The notes beneath the pieces were generated by a model that was not told where the DNA came from, made no database searches, and worked only from the letters and a program-made list of their open reading frames with translations. The translations under genes were made by a program, and so were the position numbers. A DNA stretch of 64,000 nt, taken from the NCBI RefSeq assembly GCF_003026495.1, contig NZ_PYMA01000001.1, positions 682,001 through 746,000 on the forward strand. The letters run 5' to 3'. This DNA comes from Photobacterium sanctipauli (lineage in GTDB: Bacteria; Pseudomonadota; Gammaproteobacteria; Enterobacterales; Vibrionaceae). Below are positions 53,478 through 62,936 of the stretch, piece after piece; within the stretch, counting starts at the first letter, position 1, and each line of letters opens with the position of its first letter.

Positions 53478-55040
53478 TTAGCGCCAATTGCGCTCGCCAG
53501 TGCCAAATCGATACACCAACCTACCCGATAACAAGTCGTCGTGGGAAGAAAGCTTGCCGCTGTAATAATGCGTCCAGTCAAGCTGAACACCCCAGTTATC
53601 ATGGAACTGGTAATGCAAGCCCAATCCCGCATTGGCTTGGAATGTGGTGGTATCGCGATCGAGATCCAATAAGGTTTCACCGATACCGCCAGTTACATAC
53701 GGGCGTAGTTTTTGATCGCTCATGAAATAATACTGGGCATCGACGCTGTAGTTTTCATAGGTGACGCGCTCGCCAGTGGCGATGCTGTCGGTATCAATCC
53801 GCGCATAGCTCAAACGGGCAGAGAAACTTGGCGTGAAGTAGAGGCCCAGCGTCATGCTAGGTGCCCATGCGTTTTCGACACCCCAGGCTTTGTCCAGATT
53901 CAGGTAACGGGCACCCGCACTGATCCCGACGATGCTGTAGTCCACCGGATCGTACGTCGTCATCATCGTGGTATGGGTGTAGCGACGCGACATCGCAGGG
54001 CTGGTATCCCCCTCACCGATGCTATACGTCAGGTTGAAATTCACCTGAGTGTCAACATCGCCGTTTGGCAACGTACGTTCTTGGAAACCGATATAACCGG
54101 TACCGGCTTTCACCACATCACGCCCCATCATGTTATTGATACCGCGACCAATACTGTCTACTGGGTCTAACAGGAACAGGGCGGTATTACCCATGCCTTT
54201 TGAGCCCCATACGGTACCACCGCGCTTGATGATTTCACGCTCTTTGTTAAACGCCCATTCACCGTATACCCAGCCCAAGACCGGCGTCACCACCAAGTCT
54301 TGTATCGCCGGCACTTCCGCAAATGCCTCGACACCGTACTCCCAGTAAAACGTCGACATCATAAAGGAGTAAACAAAGGCATCCCACTGGCGGTAGCCTG
54401 ACTTACGGGCAATTTGGTAATACACACCACCAAAATAGGGGTGGCCGATATAGTTGATATACCAAACATCCCTATCCCAAACCGGGCCTTGGCGAACATT
54501 GTCCCACCATTTTTCGATCAAGCGATCGTCACTGGTATCCCAGTTGGAAATATCTTCCGGCAGCAAGGCAATAAACCCTGCCACACCCACGCCGTACCAA
54601 AAGATAGACTTGGTTTGCGACCACAAACGATCTTTATCCTCGCCGTTCTCGGCGGAAAACAACGCAACGTTATAGGGGGAATCATAAGTCGAAAGCGGCC
54701 GGGGCGTATTCTCCCAAGTGGTATTGGTTATTTTGGCCCGTTGCTCGAAAGTCGATTCAAGAGAATCAGCCGTGACTGACTGCTCCAGTGGCGTGACCTG
54801 GCCAAAGGTCGAAGGTTGTTCTGCTATTACCGTTTGATTAGAAACAGCCGCTTGATTAGAAAAATCTATCTGCTCAGTAGTCGGCGCTTGATCAGCTGTT
54901 GAAGAAGACGCTAAATCCGTCGTTTGCTCAGCCAGAGCAACTGATGCACCCAGTAATGCCGGGGCATAAACGAGGCCCAACAAAGGTGATCGTATTACTT
55001 TGTAAACCTGGCTTCCTATAAAAGGCTTTTTAAAACTCAT
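53478..55040 (-). CDS. DUF3943 outer-membrane protein with C-terminal barrel
   Basis: Envelope protein of 520 residues. A signal peptide (to about ASVALA) is followed by a low-complexity Thr/Gln/Ser-rich spacer (about 38-95). A DUF3943-type domain (about 130-290) shows WYGVGVAGFIALLPEDISNWD, YINYIGHPYFGGVYY and WEYGVEAFAEVPAIQDLVVTPVLG. A C-terminal OmpA/opacity-like beta-barrel (about 300-520) follows. Family members are predicted lipid- or membrane-associated outer-membrane proteins of unknown role. It is a single gene with its own terminator. Confidence 0.78.
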   Translation of the reverse strand: MSFKKPFIGSQVYKVIRSPLLGLVYAPALLGASVALAEQTTDLASSSTADQAPTTEQIDFSNQAAVSNQTVIAEQPSTFGQVTPLEQSVTADSLESTFEQRAKITNTTWENTPRPLSTYDSPYNVALFSAENGEDKDRLWSQTKSIFWYGVGVAGFIALLPEDISNWDTSDDRLIEKWWDNVRQGPVWDRDVWYINYIGHPYFGGVYYQIARKSGYRQWDAFVYSFMMSTFYWEYGVEAFAEVPAIQDLVVTPVLGWVYGEWAFNKEREIIKRGGTVWGSKGMGNTALFLLDPVDSIGRGINNMMGRDVVKAGTGYIGFQERTLPNGDVDTQVNFNLTYSIGEGDTSPAMSRRYTHTTMMTTYDPVDYSIVGISAGARYLNLDKAWGVENAWAPSMTLGLYFTPSFSARLSYARIDTDSIATGERVTYENYSVDAQYYFMSDQKLRPYVTGGIGETLLDLDRDTTTFQANAGLGLHYQFHDNWGVQLDWTHYYSGKLSSHDDLLSGRLVYRFGTGERNWR

Positions 55041-55533
55041 TGCGAACGGATCCTTGCCCTAGTAACTTCTACAACAATTAACTGATATTTCATTTAGTTG
55101 CAGTATTGTACTCGAAGTATAGACAAGGGTTATAGATAGGAAATAAAAGCTACTACGCAATTGTGAGAATAAGACAGGAAGTCACGTAAAATTAAGCTCG
55201 CACAGGAAGTTGCACTAAAAATCGGAGAAAATAACCATTATTCACAATAAAAAACACTGTTCATGATTTTTTAGTCTTTCTGATCCGACCAGAAAACTGC
55301 GAATAAACTGTTTATTCTGCCAAACACTGTAACAATTTCCTGTAAGAAAGTTTCGTTGCAGCATAATTATCCCCCCATGCCACTCTCACCAACCTTCGTC
55401 TAGGGTTGAATGGGCTGATGGCCCTCTGAATACTGTTGCTTCAAGGAACTTGGGTATATAAAAAATAAACCCTCTGAGATCCCCGTTTTACTCTCAAAGG
55501 GTTTATCGATTAATGCTTTGTAGCGCTAGACTT
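55041..55533. other. Intergenic region upstream of the DUF3943 gene
   Basis: About 490 bases with the minus-strand promoter of the DUF3943 gene and, at 55455-55504, the terminator of the catabolic operon. A 7-bp inverted repeat GAATAAA-CTG-TTTATTC lies near 55300. No gene is seen. Confidence 0.5.
55455..55504 (-). terminator. Terminator of the RidA-to-DUF3726 operon
   Basis: Read on the minus strand, AAACCCTTTGAG / CTCAGAGGGTTT forms an imperfect 12-bp stem followed by ATTTTTTATAT, about 30 bases after the last stop. Confidence 0.75.
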
Positions 55534-56265
55534 TCAAACTAACTCGCCCGCACCTCTTGCTGACGTTTCGCTGTTTTCCACCAAGAAAACAGTGGCAGCC
55601 TGCTTGAGCTTTTGCCATTCGCTATCATCAACCACAATCCCGTTTTGCCAGGCACTATTTTGGGCATCGCGCAATGTTGATGAGTCAAGCTGAACCACCC
55701 CAACCGTGTTTGCCGAAGGCAGCGCAAAATTGGTTGTTGAGATTTCAATTGTCATGTCGTGTTTGGCTTGGCTATTTTCGTTGCCACAACCTGATTGGAA
55801 TAATTCAGGATAGATGCAACCTTTGTTAAGCACATAAAGCGTTTGTTTGGCATCCGAGCCATTTGACCATTGTGCTTTGCACGCCAATCCTTTCGCCGAC
55901 AACTTGACCAGCTCGCTATAGGCTAGCCAGCGGTTGTGGCAGTTGCGCACCTCAATTGCCAGTGCTTTTGTCTCAACCAATTGCTCAACGGCATAATCAA
56001 TGATACTTGGCAAATGACAAGCCAGGCTCGCCCCGCCCATATCGACGGCAATCTTATCAGCAGCAGGCTTTGACAGTGTAATTGGGCCGTCCTTTTCGTT
56101 TGCCAAAAACGGCACGGCCTTATTGAAATGGCCAACCCCGTTAAGGCCAACCATCTGCAAGTCGGCAACCATATTGGCCACAACATCAGCTTCACCACAG
56201 CTGCGGCGCAAGCCTAAGAAGGCTTTGTAAACGGCAGCGACCAGTTCGTTATGAGATACAATCAT
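55534..56265 (-). CDS. DUF3726 domain protein
   Basis: Cytosolic protein of 243 residues beginning MIVSHNELVAAVYKAFLGLRRSCGEADVVANMV; the N-terminal helix-rich part and length fit the DUF3726 family of unknown function. The start at 56265 overlaps the upstream stop by 4 bp (ATGA); an apparent extension to 56331 lies inside the upstream gene. Last gene of the operon. The N-terminus resembles the start of some malate/lactate-dehydrogenase-like (LDH2) proteins, a weak similarity that could be checked by structure prediction. Confidence 0.7.
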   Translation of the reverse strand: MIVSHNELVAAVYKAFLGLRRSCGEADVVANMVADLQMVGLNGVGHFNKAVPFLANEKDGPITLSKPAADKIAVDMGGASLACHLPSIIDYAVEQLVETKALAIEVRNCHNRWLAYSELVKLSAKGLACKAQWSNGSDAKQTLYVLNKGCIYPELFQSGCGNENSQAKHDMTIEISTTNFALPSANTVGVVQLDSSTLRDAQNSAWQNGIVVDDSEWQKLKQAATVFLVENSETSARGAGELV

Positions 56266-57977
56266 TTTGCTTCTCCTACTAGTGCTTGTCCTGCTAATTC
56301 CTCGCTTGATGGCAAAATTGGGAATAGCCACTCACCATCATGAATTTCATCCAACAACGGTGCCCCTTGGAAGAAGGTCACCTGTACCCAACGATCCGAA
56401 CGCGGGTCGAACTTGGTCGCCCCAAACACCGCAAGCTTGCAGCGCAACAGGTGCATAGGCAGCGAACCTTGATGCAAAACGTTCATCTGGATATCGCCCA
56501 TGACTTTGTTCCCCAACGTCCAAGCTCGCTTGGCAATGCCGCGATGCTGCGGGTTCAACAACAAGAACTCAGCCAATGTTTGTTGCGACTCACTTTTCAG
56601 CAGAGCACCATACAAGCGATATACCTGACGACCAACATCCAGCGGTAGCTCCCGCTCTTCCCCTGCTTCTTCACCGCGCACACCCAGTCGAGGCTCTTCT
56701 TTGTCTTGCGAGCGGTACCAGAACCAGTAGTTGTTCTCGGGCTGTTGAAAATCGGTATCAATGGCCCAGCGGTAACGACTTTCCAGCAGCAGCATCAAGT
56801 CTTTCACTTTTTTGCCGCTGGCCAGCGCCAAGGTCTCATCACAGTTCATTTGCTCTTGGTAGCTGTCTGCGATCTCGGGATAAAGCTCCATCACGCAAGA
56901 GAGAACGATTTCTTGCGTTTCTAAGCTCATTTTCTGCGACTGCTCAACCACTACCTGCCAGTTGTGCGTTTGCTCTGGTGCCAAGCTAACAACGTCATGG
57001 CTGAAGGCTGCCAGTTCTTCTACTGCCTGCTTGTTCAGTTCACGCTGGTGATCGTTGATGGTCACCACTTGCTTTAGGTGGGTCACTGCCTGAGTAAGCA
57101 AATGGGTTAACTGAGGCAGTTTCGCTGAGTCAAATGGTTGGCTCAGGATCTCACCCAGCGCTTGCTCGCGAGTCGTCATCCACTGGTCAACAATACAAGG
57201 GTGGTTGATCAGATAAGGAGCCATGCCAAGCCCTGTCGCGTTACCGACACCCAAATAGCGCTGCAACGAGCGGTGCAAGGTCGCGGCCTTATCGCCTCCA
57301 CGCTGCTTGGCAAGGTAGTGCACCCAATCAAGGCTAAATTCACGTAGCAGGTAAACAGCGCACATCTGGGCACTAAACGATTGGTGGAAATCAGGGTTGT
57401 CTTCCAGCAATTTGAAATCTGCAATACCGAACTTACCGTTCCCATATACCGCAGTCGTACGCAGGATATAACCCACATTTGCCAACTGTTGCGGGTCCGG
57501 CTGTTCGCCTTGGGCAAGGCTTGAAACTAAGTGATCAAACACCCGCACGCTCTTATTGGCACGGGCCAACACCAAGGCACTATTAGGGTTACGGCCCGCT
57601 TCCTGCAGTGGTACATTGGCACGTAATCTTTCAAGTAGCGCTTGGTCTACCTCCCCTTGGATCAGGGCAAAGGTAACATCCCACTTCTCGGCAATAACGC
57701 GGTCGTTACGCTCTTCATCGCTGATTTCGTCACAGAACACCACCAAGTGATATTGGTGCTGTTGGGTTTCAAGCCGGTAAATGGCATGGCCATACCCTTC
57801 TGGCGATAGCTGCCAGTCATGTTGGCTTACCTGCCAGTTTTTCTGGGCCATCTGGCGAATCAAGTAGCGTACGAAGCTCACTCGGTTCTGGTGCATAGCA
57901 CCAAGTCTTTCCGGGGCCATCACCACTTCAGGCTGGCGTAGGGTGTTATCAGATTTCAGGGAACGATGTGCATCCAT
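56262..57977 (-). CDS. Unknown conserved operon protein (571 aa)
   Basis: Large cytosolic protein with no signal peptide or membrane helix. Residues 20-120 form an alpha/beta domain (YGHAIYRLETQQHQYHLVVFCDEISDEERNDRV), and the remainder is mainly helical with a Trp-rich central block (NNYWFWYRSQDKEEPRLGVRGEEAGEERELPLDV, about 430-465). No known catalytic motif is recognised. The ATG at 57977 was chosen over in-frame TTG/GTG codons up to 57992, because GGTGG lies upstream. It sits between the BCCT transporter and DUF3726 genes and overlaps the latter by 4 bp, so it probably acts in the same pathway. Confidence 0.72.
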   Translation of the reverse strand: MDAHRSLKSDNTLRQPEVVMAPERLGAMHQNRVSFVRYLIRQMAQKNWQVSQHDWQLSPEGYGHAIYRLETQQHQYHLVVFCDEISDEERNDRVIAEKWDVTFALIQGEVDQALLERLRANVPLQEAGRNPNSALVLARANKSVRVFDHLVSSLAQGEQPDPQQLANVGYILRTTAVYGNGKFGIADFKLLEDNPDFHQSFSAQMCAVYLLREFSLDWVHYLAKQRGGDKAATLHRSLQRYLGVGNATGLGMAPYLINHPCIVDQWMTTREQALGEILSQPFDSAKLPQLTHLLTQAVTHLKQVVTINDHQRELNKQAVEELAAFSHDVVSLAPEQTHNWQVVVEQSQKMSLETQEIVLSCVMELYPEIADSYQEQMNCDETLALASGKKVKDLMLLLESRYRWAIDTDFQQPENNYWFWYRSQDKEEPRLGVRGEEAGEERELPLDVGRQVYRLYGALLKSESQQTLAEFLLLNPQHRGIAKRAWTLGNKVMGDIQMNVLHQGSLPMHLLRCKLAVFGATKFDPRSDRWVQVTFFQGAPLLDEIHDGEWLFPILPSSEELAGQALVGEAK

Positions 57978-58235
57978 ATTGCTCACCACCAATTTTATAA
58001 TTATGTTTCTGGTTTAAGGCGGCCAACTACCGCCCGGATATGTTGTTCATATTTCGCTTGGTTTATTCGTACTTTCGGTTTACTCGTACTGGTTTTTGTT
58101 GCTGCTCCACGGTGCGTTTACACTGTAAAGCAGCCACAAGGTGTTGCTGTTCAGTTCAAGGTGTTGCTGCTCAAGATATTGTTTTTCATGTCCCTTGCGG
58201 GGCATGCGGTTTACAACCCATTGGGCTATGCCTGG

Positions 58236-59828
58236 TTATACCCCTTGCTCTTTTGCCATCTTCATTGCGATTTTTGGTGCATCCCATAGCGACGGCAGCA
58301 AAATAAGCGACACAGGTACCGCAGTAATCACGATGAAGGACTGCAGTGCCGATACGCCACCTGAGCCTAGAGAAATCAAGATCAGTGCTGTTAGGCCCAT
58401 CATCACGCCCCAGAAGGTACGGATGAAAGCATTTGGCTCGGTTTCACCACTGATCACCACACTGATGGTGTACGTCATCGAGTCGCCCGTGGTCACAATG
58501 AAGATCGTGGTCAGGATCAGGAACAGAATCGACACAATCAGCGGAAACGGTAGTTGCTGGGTAATTGCCAGCAGTGCACCAGGGAAGTTAAAGCCCTCAA
58601 ATGCTTGGCTTACCGAGCCCGGAGCGGCAATCTCGAATGCCACACCCGTACCACCAACGATGGTGAACCAGAAGCAGGTCACAAGCGGTGCCATCACACT
58701 GTGGGTCATCACCAACTGGCGTATGGTACGGCCGCGGGAAATACGCGAAATGAAGATTGCCATCATTGGGCCATAGCCTAGGAACCAGCCCCAGAAAAAT
58801 ACCGTCCACCAGCTTAGCCAGCCTTCATCACCACGGTAAGTAGACATTGGTATGAAATTATCCAGCATGGTGCCAACACCTTGCAGGTAGCCATTAATGA
58901 CAAAGTTAGTTGGGCCAACCAGCAAGATATAAACCATCAAGCCAACGGCTAGGATAATGTTCCAACGGCTCAAGATCTGGATACCACGATTCAAACCGCT
59001 CAAGGCAGAAATGGTATAGATAGCAATGGCGAACAAAATAATGATCAGCTGGGTTGTGAAGCCATCTGGAATGGCAAACAACGCATTCAAGGCATAGCTG
59101 ATCTGCAGGCCAAGGAAGCCGATAGGACCGATGGTCCCCGCCGCCACGGCAATAATGCAACAGGCGTCAATAGTGGCTCCAATACCGCCTTTAAGCGCAC
59201 GCTCTCCCAACAACGGGTACAGCAAGGTACGTGGCTTGAGTGGTAGCCCCTTGTCATAGTGCAAGTGCATCAACACGATGGAGGTCAGGCAGCCGGTAAT
59301 GGCCCATGCCAAGAAGCCCCAGTGCATGAATGACTGCGATAAGCTGTTTATCGCCTTCTGCCACGGCGTTGTTGCTTCACCATAGAGCGGTGGCACACTC
59401 ACGTAATGGGCAATAGGTTCGGCTGCGGCCCAAAATACACCGCCACCGGCAAGCAGGGTACAAAGCATGACGGCAATCCAGCGGAAGGCATCAATTTCAG
59501 GCTTGTCTAGGTTGCCAAGTTTTACGTGCCCGGTTCTGCCAGCTGCCAAAGCGAGGCCAATCAAAAAGGTAAGTAGCAGCAGTATTTGCCAGTAGGGGCC
59601 AAAATACTTCACCGACCAAGCAAAACCGGCATTAACGAAAGACGACAGTAATTCTTGGTCGTATAACGCGAGGGTAACGAACAGCGCAATAAAGCCGCCG
59701 CTAAGCCATAGCACAGGGTTATTGACGCCAAGCTTGTCAGTTAAGGTCTCTGTCGTAGGGTGTGCTGTTGTGTGCGAAGGCTCGGTTGTAATTGCTTCAG
59801 CCTTTGCCGTATTCATAATGTCAGACAT
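58236..59828 (-). CDS. BCCT family betaine/carnitine/choline-type transporter
   Basis: Inner-membrane transporter of 530 residues with 12 helices. The family segment is present as WTVFFWGWFLGYGPMMAIFISRISRGRTIRQ near 353-383, and AAAEPIAHY near 134. The usual tryptophan-rich substrate box of betaine carriers (WTxxxWxWW type) is altered, with GWFLGYGPM in place of WWxxWSPF, so the substrate is probably not plain glycine betaine. It is embedded in a catabolic operon, which points to uptake of a nutrient amine or osmolyte. Confidence 0.87.
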   Translation of the reverse strand: MSDIMNTAKAEAITTEPSHTTAHPTTETLTDKLGVNNPVLWLSGGFIALFVTLALYDQELLSSFVNAGFAWSVKYFGPYWQILLLLTFLIGLALAAGRTGHVKLGNLDKPEIDAFRWIAVMLCTLLAGGGVFWAAAEPIAHYVSVPPLYGEATTPWQKAINSLSQSFMHWGFLAWAITGCLTSIVLMHLHYDKGLPLKPRTLLYPLLGERALKGGIGATIDACCIIAVAAGTIGPIGFLGLQISYALNALFAIPDGFTTQLIIILFAIAIYTISALSGLNRGIQILSRWNIILAVGLMVYILLVGPTNFVINGYLQGVGTMLDNFIPMSTYRGDEGWLSWWTVFFWGWFLGYGPMMAIFISRISRGRTIRQLVMTHSVMAPLVTCFWFTIVGGTGVAFEIAAPGSVSQAFEGFNFPGALLAITQQLPFPLIVSILFLILTTIFIVTTGDSMTYTISVVISGETEPNAFIRTFWGVMMGLTALILISLGSGGVSALQSFIVITAVPVSLILLPSLWDAPKIAMKMAKEQGV

Positions 59829-59876
59829 GATTGTCTCCAGCGGTTAGTGGATTAGTCTGGGCAAAAAGAAAATTGG

Positions 59877-59909
59877 CGGCCTGCTAGAAATTATTGGAAT
59901 GGCAGGCCG
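59877..59909. terminator. Intercistronic hairpin between the M19 and BCCT genes
   Basis: Perfect 8-bp stem CGGCCTGC / GCAGGCCG. On the plus strand it is followed by seven T residues. On the minus strand, the direction of the operon, it is followed by CCAATTTTCTTTTT. It may cause partial termination or protect the upstream mRNA. Confidence 0.5.
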
Positions 59910-59927
59910 TTTTTTTGGTGCTTTCGG

Positions 59928-60920
59928 TTACAGCTCTGCTGGCTGTATACCGCTGTGCAGGAAGTTGAACCAGTTGCCGCCAATAACCTGGCCGGCTTCT
60001 GCTTCACTAAACCCTGTCTTGACCAGTCCGTTGTAGATGTTTTCCATCCCACGGCTACCGCTAAACCAAGGTAGGGCATCAGGCCAACCTGAGTTACTTG
60101 CCGAACCTTCACCGTAATCCATCGCTTTCGACCAGCGACCATTACGCATCCACTCCAATACCGATTGTGGTTGGTTCAGGCACAGATCACTGCCGATACC
60201 CAAGTGCTCAACCCCAACCATATCGGCGGTACGCGCCACCATCTGGCAAAAGTCTTCCAAGGTGCACTGACTGCCATTTGGCAAGTGGAACGGATAGAGG
60301 CTAAAGCCCAACAAACCACCTCGGGCCGTCAGTGCTTTAATCACCGTGTCCGACTTATTGCGCAATGCATCATGGGCGAAACTCGGATTGGCATGGCTGA
60401 TACAAATCGGCCGGGCCGACAGGTCAATCGCTTCAAGGGTTGAGCGCTCGGCACTGTGCGACATATCGATGATCATGCCAACGCGGTTCATCTCTTCGAT
60501 CACCTGCTTGCCAAAGCGGGTTACGCCGTTATCGTTTTGCTCGTAGCAACCTGTCGCCAGCAGGCTTTGGTTGTTGTAGGTCAACTGCATGATCAGTAGA
60601 CCCTGACGACGCATCACCTCAACCAAGCCAATTTCATCATCAATTGGCGAGCAGTTCTGCGCCCCGAACATGATCCCAACCTTGCCTTGCGCCTTGGCTG
60701 TCTCGACATCCGCCATCGATAGCACCGGCATGATCAAGTCGGCATTGCGCTCGAACAACAGGTTCCACTCGGCAAAGCGGGTCAAGGTTTCACGGGCATT
60801 CTCGTGGTACACCAAGGTCGCGTGCACAGCGTGTATGCCACTGGCTTTCAAGGTTTGGAAGTACTCACGATCCCAATGGCAGTACTGCAAGCCGTCGATC
60901 ACTATTTCCTGCTGGTACAT
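59928..60920 (-). CDS. Peptidase M19 (membrane dipeptidase)-family amidohydrolase, atypical active site
   Basis: Cytosolic TIM-barrel protein of 330 residues resembling renal dipeptidase. The C-terminal-half histidines are kept (IIDMSHSAERS and PICISHANPSF), as is IGSDLCLN. Two usual metal ligands are changed: the DGHND-type HxD is replaced (DGLQYCHWD, with only a shifted HxD), and the bridging Glu is Gln (FGAQNC). It may bind one metal and act on a non-peptide substrate. AGGAG precedes the start. It is separated from the aldehyde dehydrogenase gene by 10 bp. Confidence 0.82.
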   Translation of the reverse strand: MYQQEIVIDGLQYCHWDREYFQTLKASGIHAVHATLVYHENARETLTRFAEWNLLFERNADLIMPVLSMADVETAKAQGKVGIMFGAQNCSPIDDEIGLVEVMRRQGLLIMQLTYNNQSLLATGCYEQNDNGVTRFGKQVIEEMNRVGMIIDMSHSAERSTLEAIDLSARPICISHANPSFAHDALRNKSDTVIKALTARGGLLGFSLYPFHLPNGSQCTLEDFCQMVARTADMVGVEHLGIGSDLCLNQPQSVLEWMRNGRWSKAMDYGEGSASNSGWPDALPWFSGSRGMENIYNGLVKTGFSEAEAGQVIGGNWFNFLHSGIQPAEL

Positions 60921-60930
60921 AGGCCACTCC

Positions 60931-62379
60931 TTAGTAAGGACGCTGGTAGGCAGTTTTTACTACGGTGTAAAACTCTTTGGCGTATTGGCCTTGCTCGCGC
61001 GGGCCAAAGCTCGACTCTTTGCGACCACCAAACGGTACGTGGTAATCCGTCCCCGCCGTCGGCAGGTTGACCATGGCACAACCGGTTTGGATCTGCTCTT
61101 TGAATAGCGCGCTGGTACGCAGGCTTTGGGTGATGATGCCGCCGGTCAAACCAAAGCGCGTATCGTTGGCAGTGGCAATTGCCTCATCCAAGTCAGACAC
61201 CTTGATAACGCAAGCCATCGGGGCGAAGACTTCTTCTTGGTTCACTTCCCAGCTGTTCTGGGTGTTCAAGAACAGGGTTGGCGACATGTAGTAGCCTTCG
61301 TGCTGCAGGTTCAAGCGCTCGCCACCAAATGCTAGCTCGGCACCGCTCTGGCGGGCTTTCTCTACCCAACCGAAGTTTGCTTCAAGCTGCTTACCGTCAA
61401 CCACTGGCCCCATGAAAACGCCATCTTCCAATGCGTGGCCAACTTTTAGCTCGCTCATACGCTTGATTAACGCTTCAACGTAGGCGTCATGAATACCGTC
61501 CATCACCACCAAGCGCGATGAAGCAGTACATTTTTGACCTGCACCTGAGAACGAACCCGCAATGGTGGCTTCAACAGCCGTTTGAATGTCAGCATCATCG
61601 GCGACAATCAGGGCATTCTTACTACCCATTTCAAGCTGGCAGCGCACGAAATTAGGTGCCGTTGCCGCAGCGACTTTACGACCGGTATCCACCGAGCCAG
61701 TGAAGCTGACAGCTTGGATTTGCTTAGAGTTAATCAGCGTATCACCTACTTCGGCACCGCTGCCCAATACCAAGTTGAACGTGCCTGCTGGCAGCCCTTG
61801 GCGGGCAATGATTTCAGTCAGGGCCACCGCACTGGCAGGCGTTAAGTTGGCCGGTTTCCAAATCACACTGTTACCAAAGGCCAATGCCGGGGCAATCTTC
61901 CATGCCGCTGTCGCTGTCGGGAAATTCCAAGGCGAGATAATAGCAACCGTGCCCACGGCTTCGCGGGTCACTTCCACCGACACACCCGGGCGAACGGAAT
62001 CGGCGGTATCACCAACCTGGCGCAGCACTTCAGCAGCGTAGTATTGGAAGAACTGGCCAGCACGGTAAATCTCGCCACGCCCTTCTGCGAACGGCTTACC
62101 TTCCTCGCTTGATAGCAAGCGACCCAATTCGTCACAACGCGCGATTAGCTCGTCACCAATGGCTTGTAGGACTGCCAGCTTGCGCTCCATCGGGGTTTTC
62201 TCCCACTCAGGCTGCGCCGCATTGGCCGCATCAATTGCCTGTTGAACCTGGGCTTGGCTCGCTTGGGCGAAATCACCCAAGTTTTCACTGATGTCTGATG
62301 GGTTGATGTTTGCTACAGTGCGTTGGCCTGACTGCCACTCACCTGCGATATAAAGGGACTGTTCTGCTTGAATTGTCAT
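60931..62379 (-). CDS. NAD(P)-dependent aldehyde dehydrogenase, 2-oxoglutarate-semialdehyde type
   Basis: Cytosolic aldehyde dehydrogenase of 482 residues. SPWNFP (about 148), the catalytic Glu in LEMGSKNALI (about 255) and the catalytic Cys in GAGQKCTASSR (about 287) are visible. The C-terminal FGGRKESSFGPREQGQYAKEFYTVVKTAY block is typical of 2-oxoglutarate-semialdehyde (2,5-dioxovalerate) dehydrogenases, though substrate choice is inference. The ATG at 62379 has the better spacing to AAGGA than the one at 62385. It oxidises an aldehyde intermediate of the operon's pathway. Confidence 0.85.
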   Translation of the reverse strand: MTIQAEQSLYIAGEWQSGQRTVANINPSDISENLGDFAQASQAQVQQAIDAANAAQPEWEKTPMERKLAVLQAIGDELIARCDELGRLLSSEEGKPFAEGRGEIYRAGQFFQYYAAEVLRQVGDTADSVRPGVSVEVTREAVGTVAIISPWNFPTATAAWKIAPALAFGNSVIWKPANLTPASAVALTEIIARQGLPAGTFNLVLGSGAEVGDTLINSKQIQAVSFTGSVDTGRKVAAATAPNFVRCQLEMGSKNALIVADDADIQTAVEATIAGSFSGAGQKCTASSRLVVMDGIHDAYVEALIKRMSELKVGHALEDGVFMGPVVDGKQLEANFGWVEKARQSGAELAFGGERLNLQHEGYYMSPTLFLNTQNSWEVNQEEVFAPMACVIKVSDLDEAIATANDTRFGLTGGIITQSLRTSALFKEQIQTGCAMVNLPTAGTDYHVPFGGRKESSFGPREQGQYAKEFYTVVKTAYQRPY

Positions 62380-62389
62380 TGTCATTTCC

Positions 62390-62833
62390 TTATTCCTTCA
62401 CCGCGGCGTAAACCACTAGCTCAACTAACATTTCTTCTCGTGCCAAACCCGCAACCACCATGGCTGCACGGTTTGGGAATGGGGCATTGAAGTACTCAGC
62501 GTAAACCTTGTTGACGGTGGCAAGGTACTCTCGGTCTGTCACATAAATCAGCACCTGCAATACCGAATCCAGCGACTCACCCGCGCACTCCAAGGTGTGG
62601 ACTAGGTTGTCCAACGTCTTGCGGGTCTGGGCTTCGATACCGCCCTCCACCACAACACCGTTTTGGTCGATAGGGATCTGCGCGGTGTAAAGCGTCCCGT
62701 TATGGGTGATTGCCCACTCAAGCGGGGCTTTCGATGCGAATAGAGAGGTTTTAACTGCTTGCTTATTGTCTTGAAGGCTCACGCTCAACTCCAGCTTGTA
62801 ATCAATTTGTTTCAAGTTGGTTAAATCATGCAC
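62390..62833 (-). CDS. RidA/YjgF family enamine/imine deaminase
   Basis: Small cytosolic protein of 147 residues of the RidA/YjgF fold: IEAQTRKTLDNLVHTLECAGESLDSVLQVLIYVTD (about 66-100) and the C-terminal FPNRAAMVVAGLAREEMLVELVVYAAV with the conserved Arg and Glu. RidA proteins hydrolyse reactive imines formed during amine breakdown. First gene of the operon, 4 bp before the aldehyde dehydrogenase, consistent with an imine intermediate in the pathway. It starts about 100 bp from the divergent LysR gene. Confidence 0.87.
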   Translation of the reverse strand: MHDLTNLKQIDYKLELSVSLQDNKQAVKTSLFASKAPLEWAITHNGTLYTAQIPIDQNGVVVEGGIEAQTRKTLDNLVHTLECAGESLDSVLQVLIYVTDREYLATVNKVYAEYFNAPFPNRAAMVVAGLAREEMLVELVVYAAVKE

Positions 62834-62936
62834 TAACTGTACTGATATATCTAACGGTTAATTTTTTACAATTGATAAATTTTATTTAACACTTGATTTC
62901 AGGCATGATGGATAAAGGGCTCAAAGGGAGATGGCC

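Noticed and set aside
58141..58776. A 211-aa plus-strand reading frame and other long frames opposite the BCCT and aldehyde dehydrogenase genes
   Set aside because: They lie antisense to well-supported genes, have no ribosome-binding sites and no recognisable protein pattern.
62834..62936. A specific LysR box in the divergent promoter
   Set aside because: Several AT-rich near-palindromes occur (for example around GATAAATTTTATT) but none is clearly a T-N11-A site.
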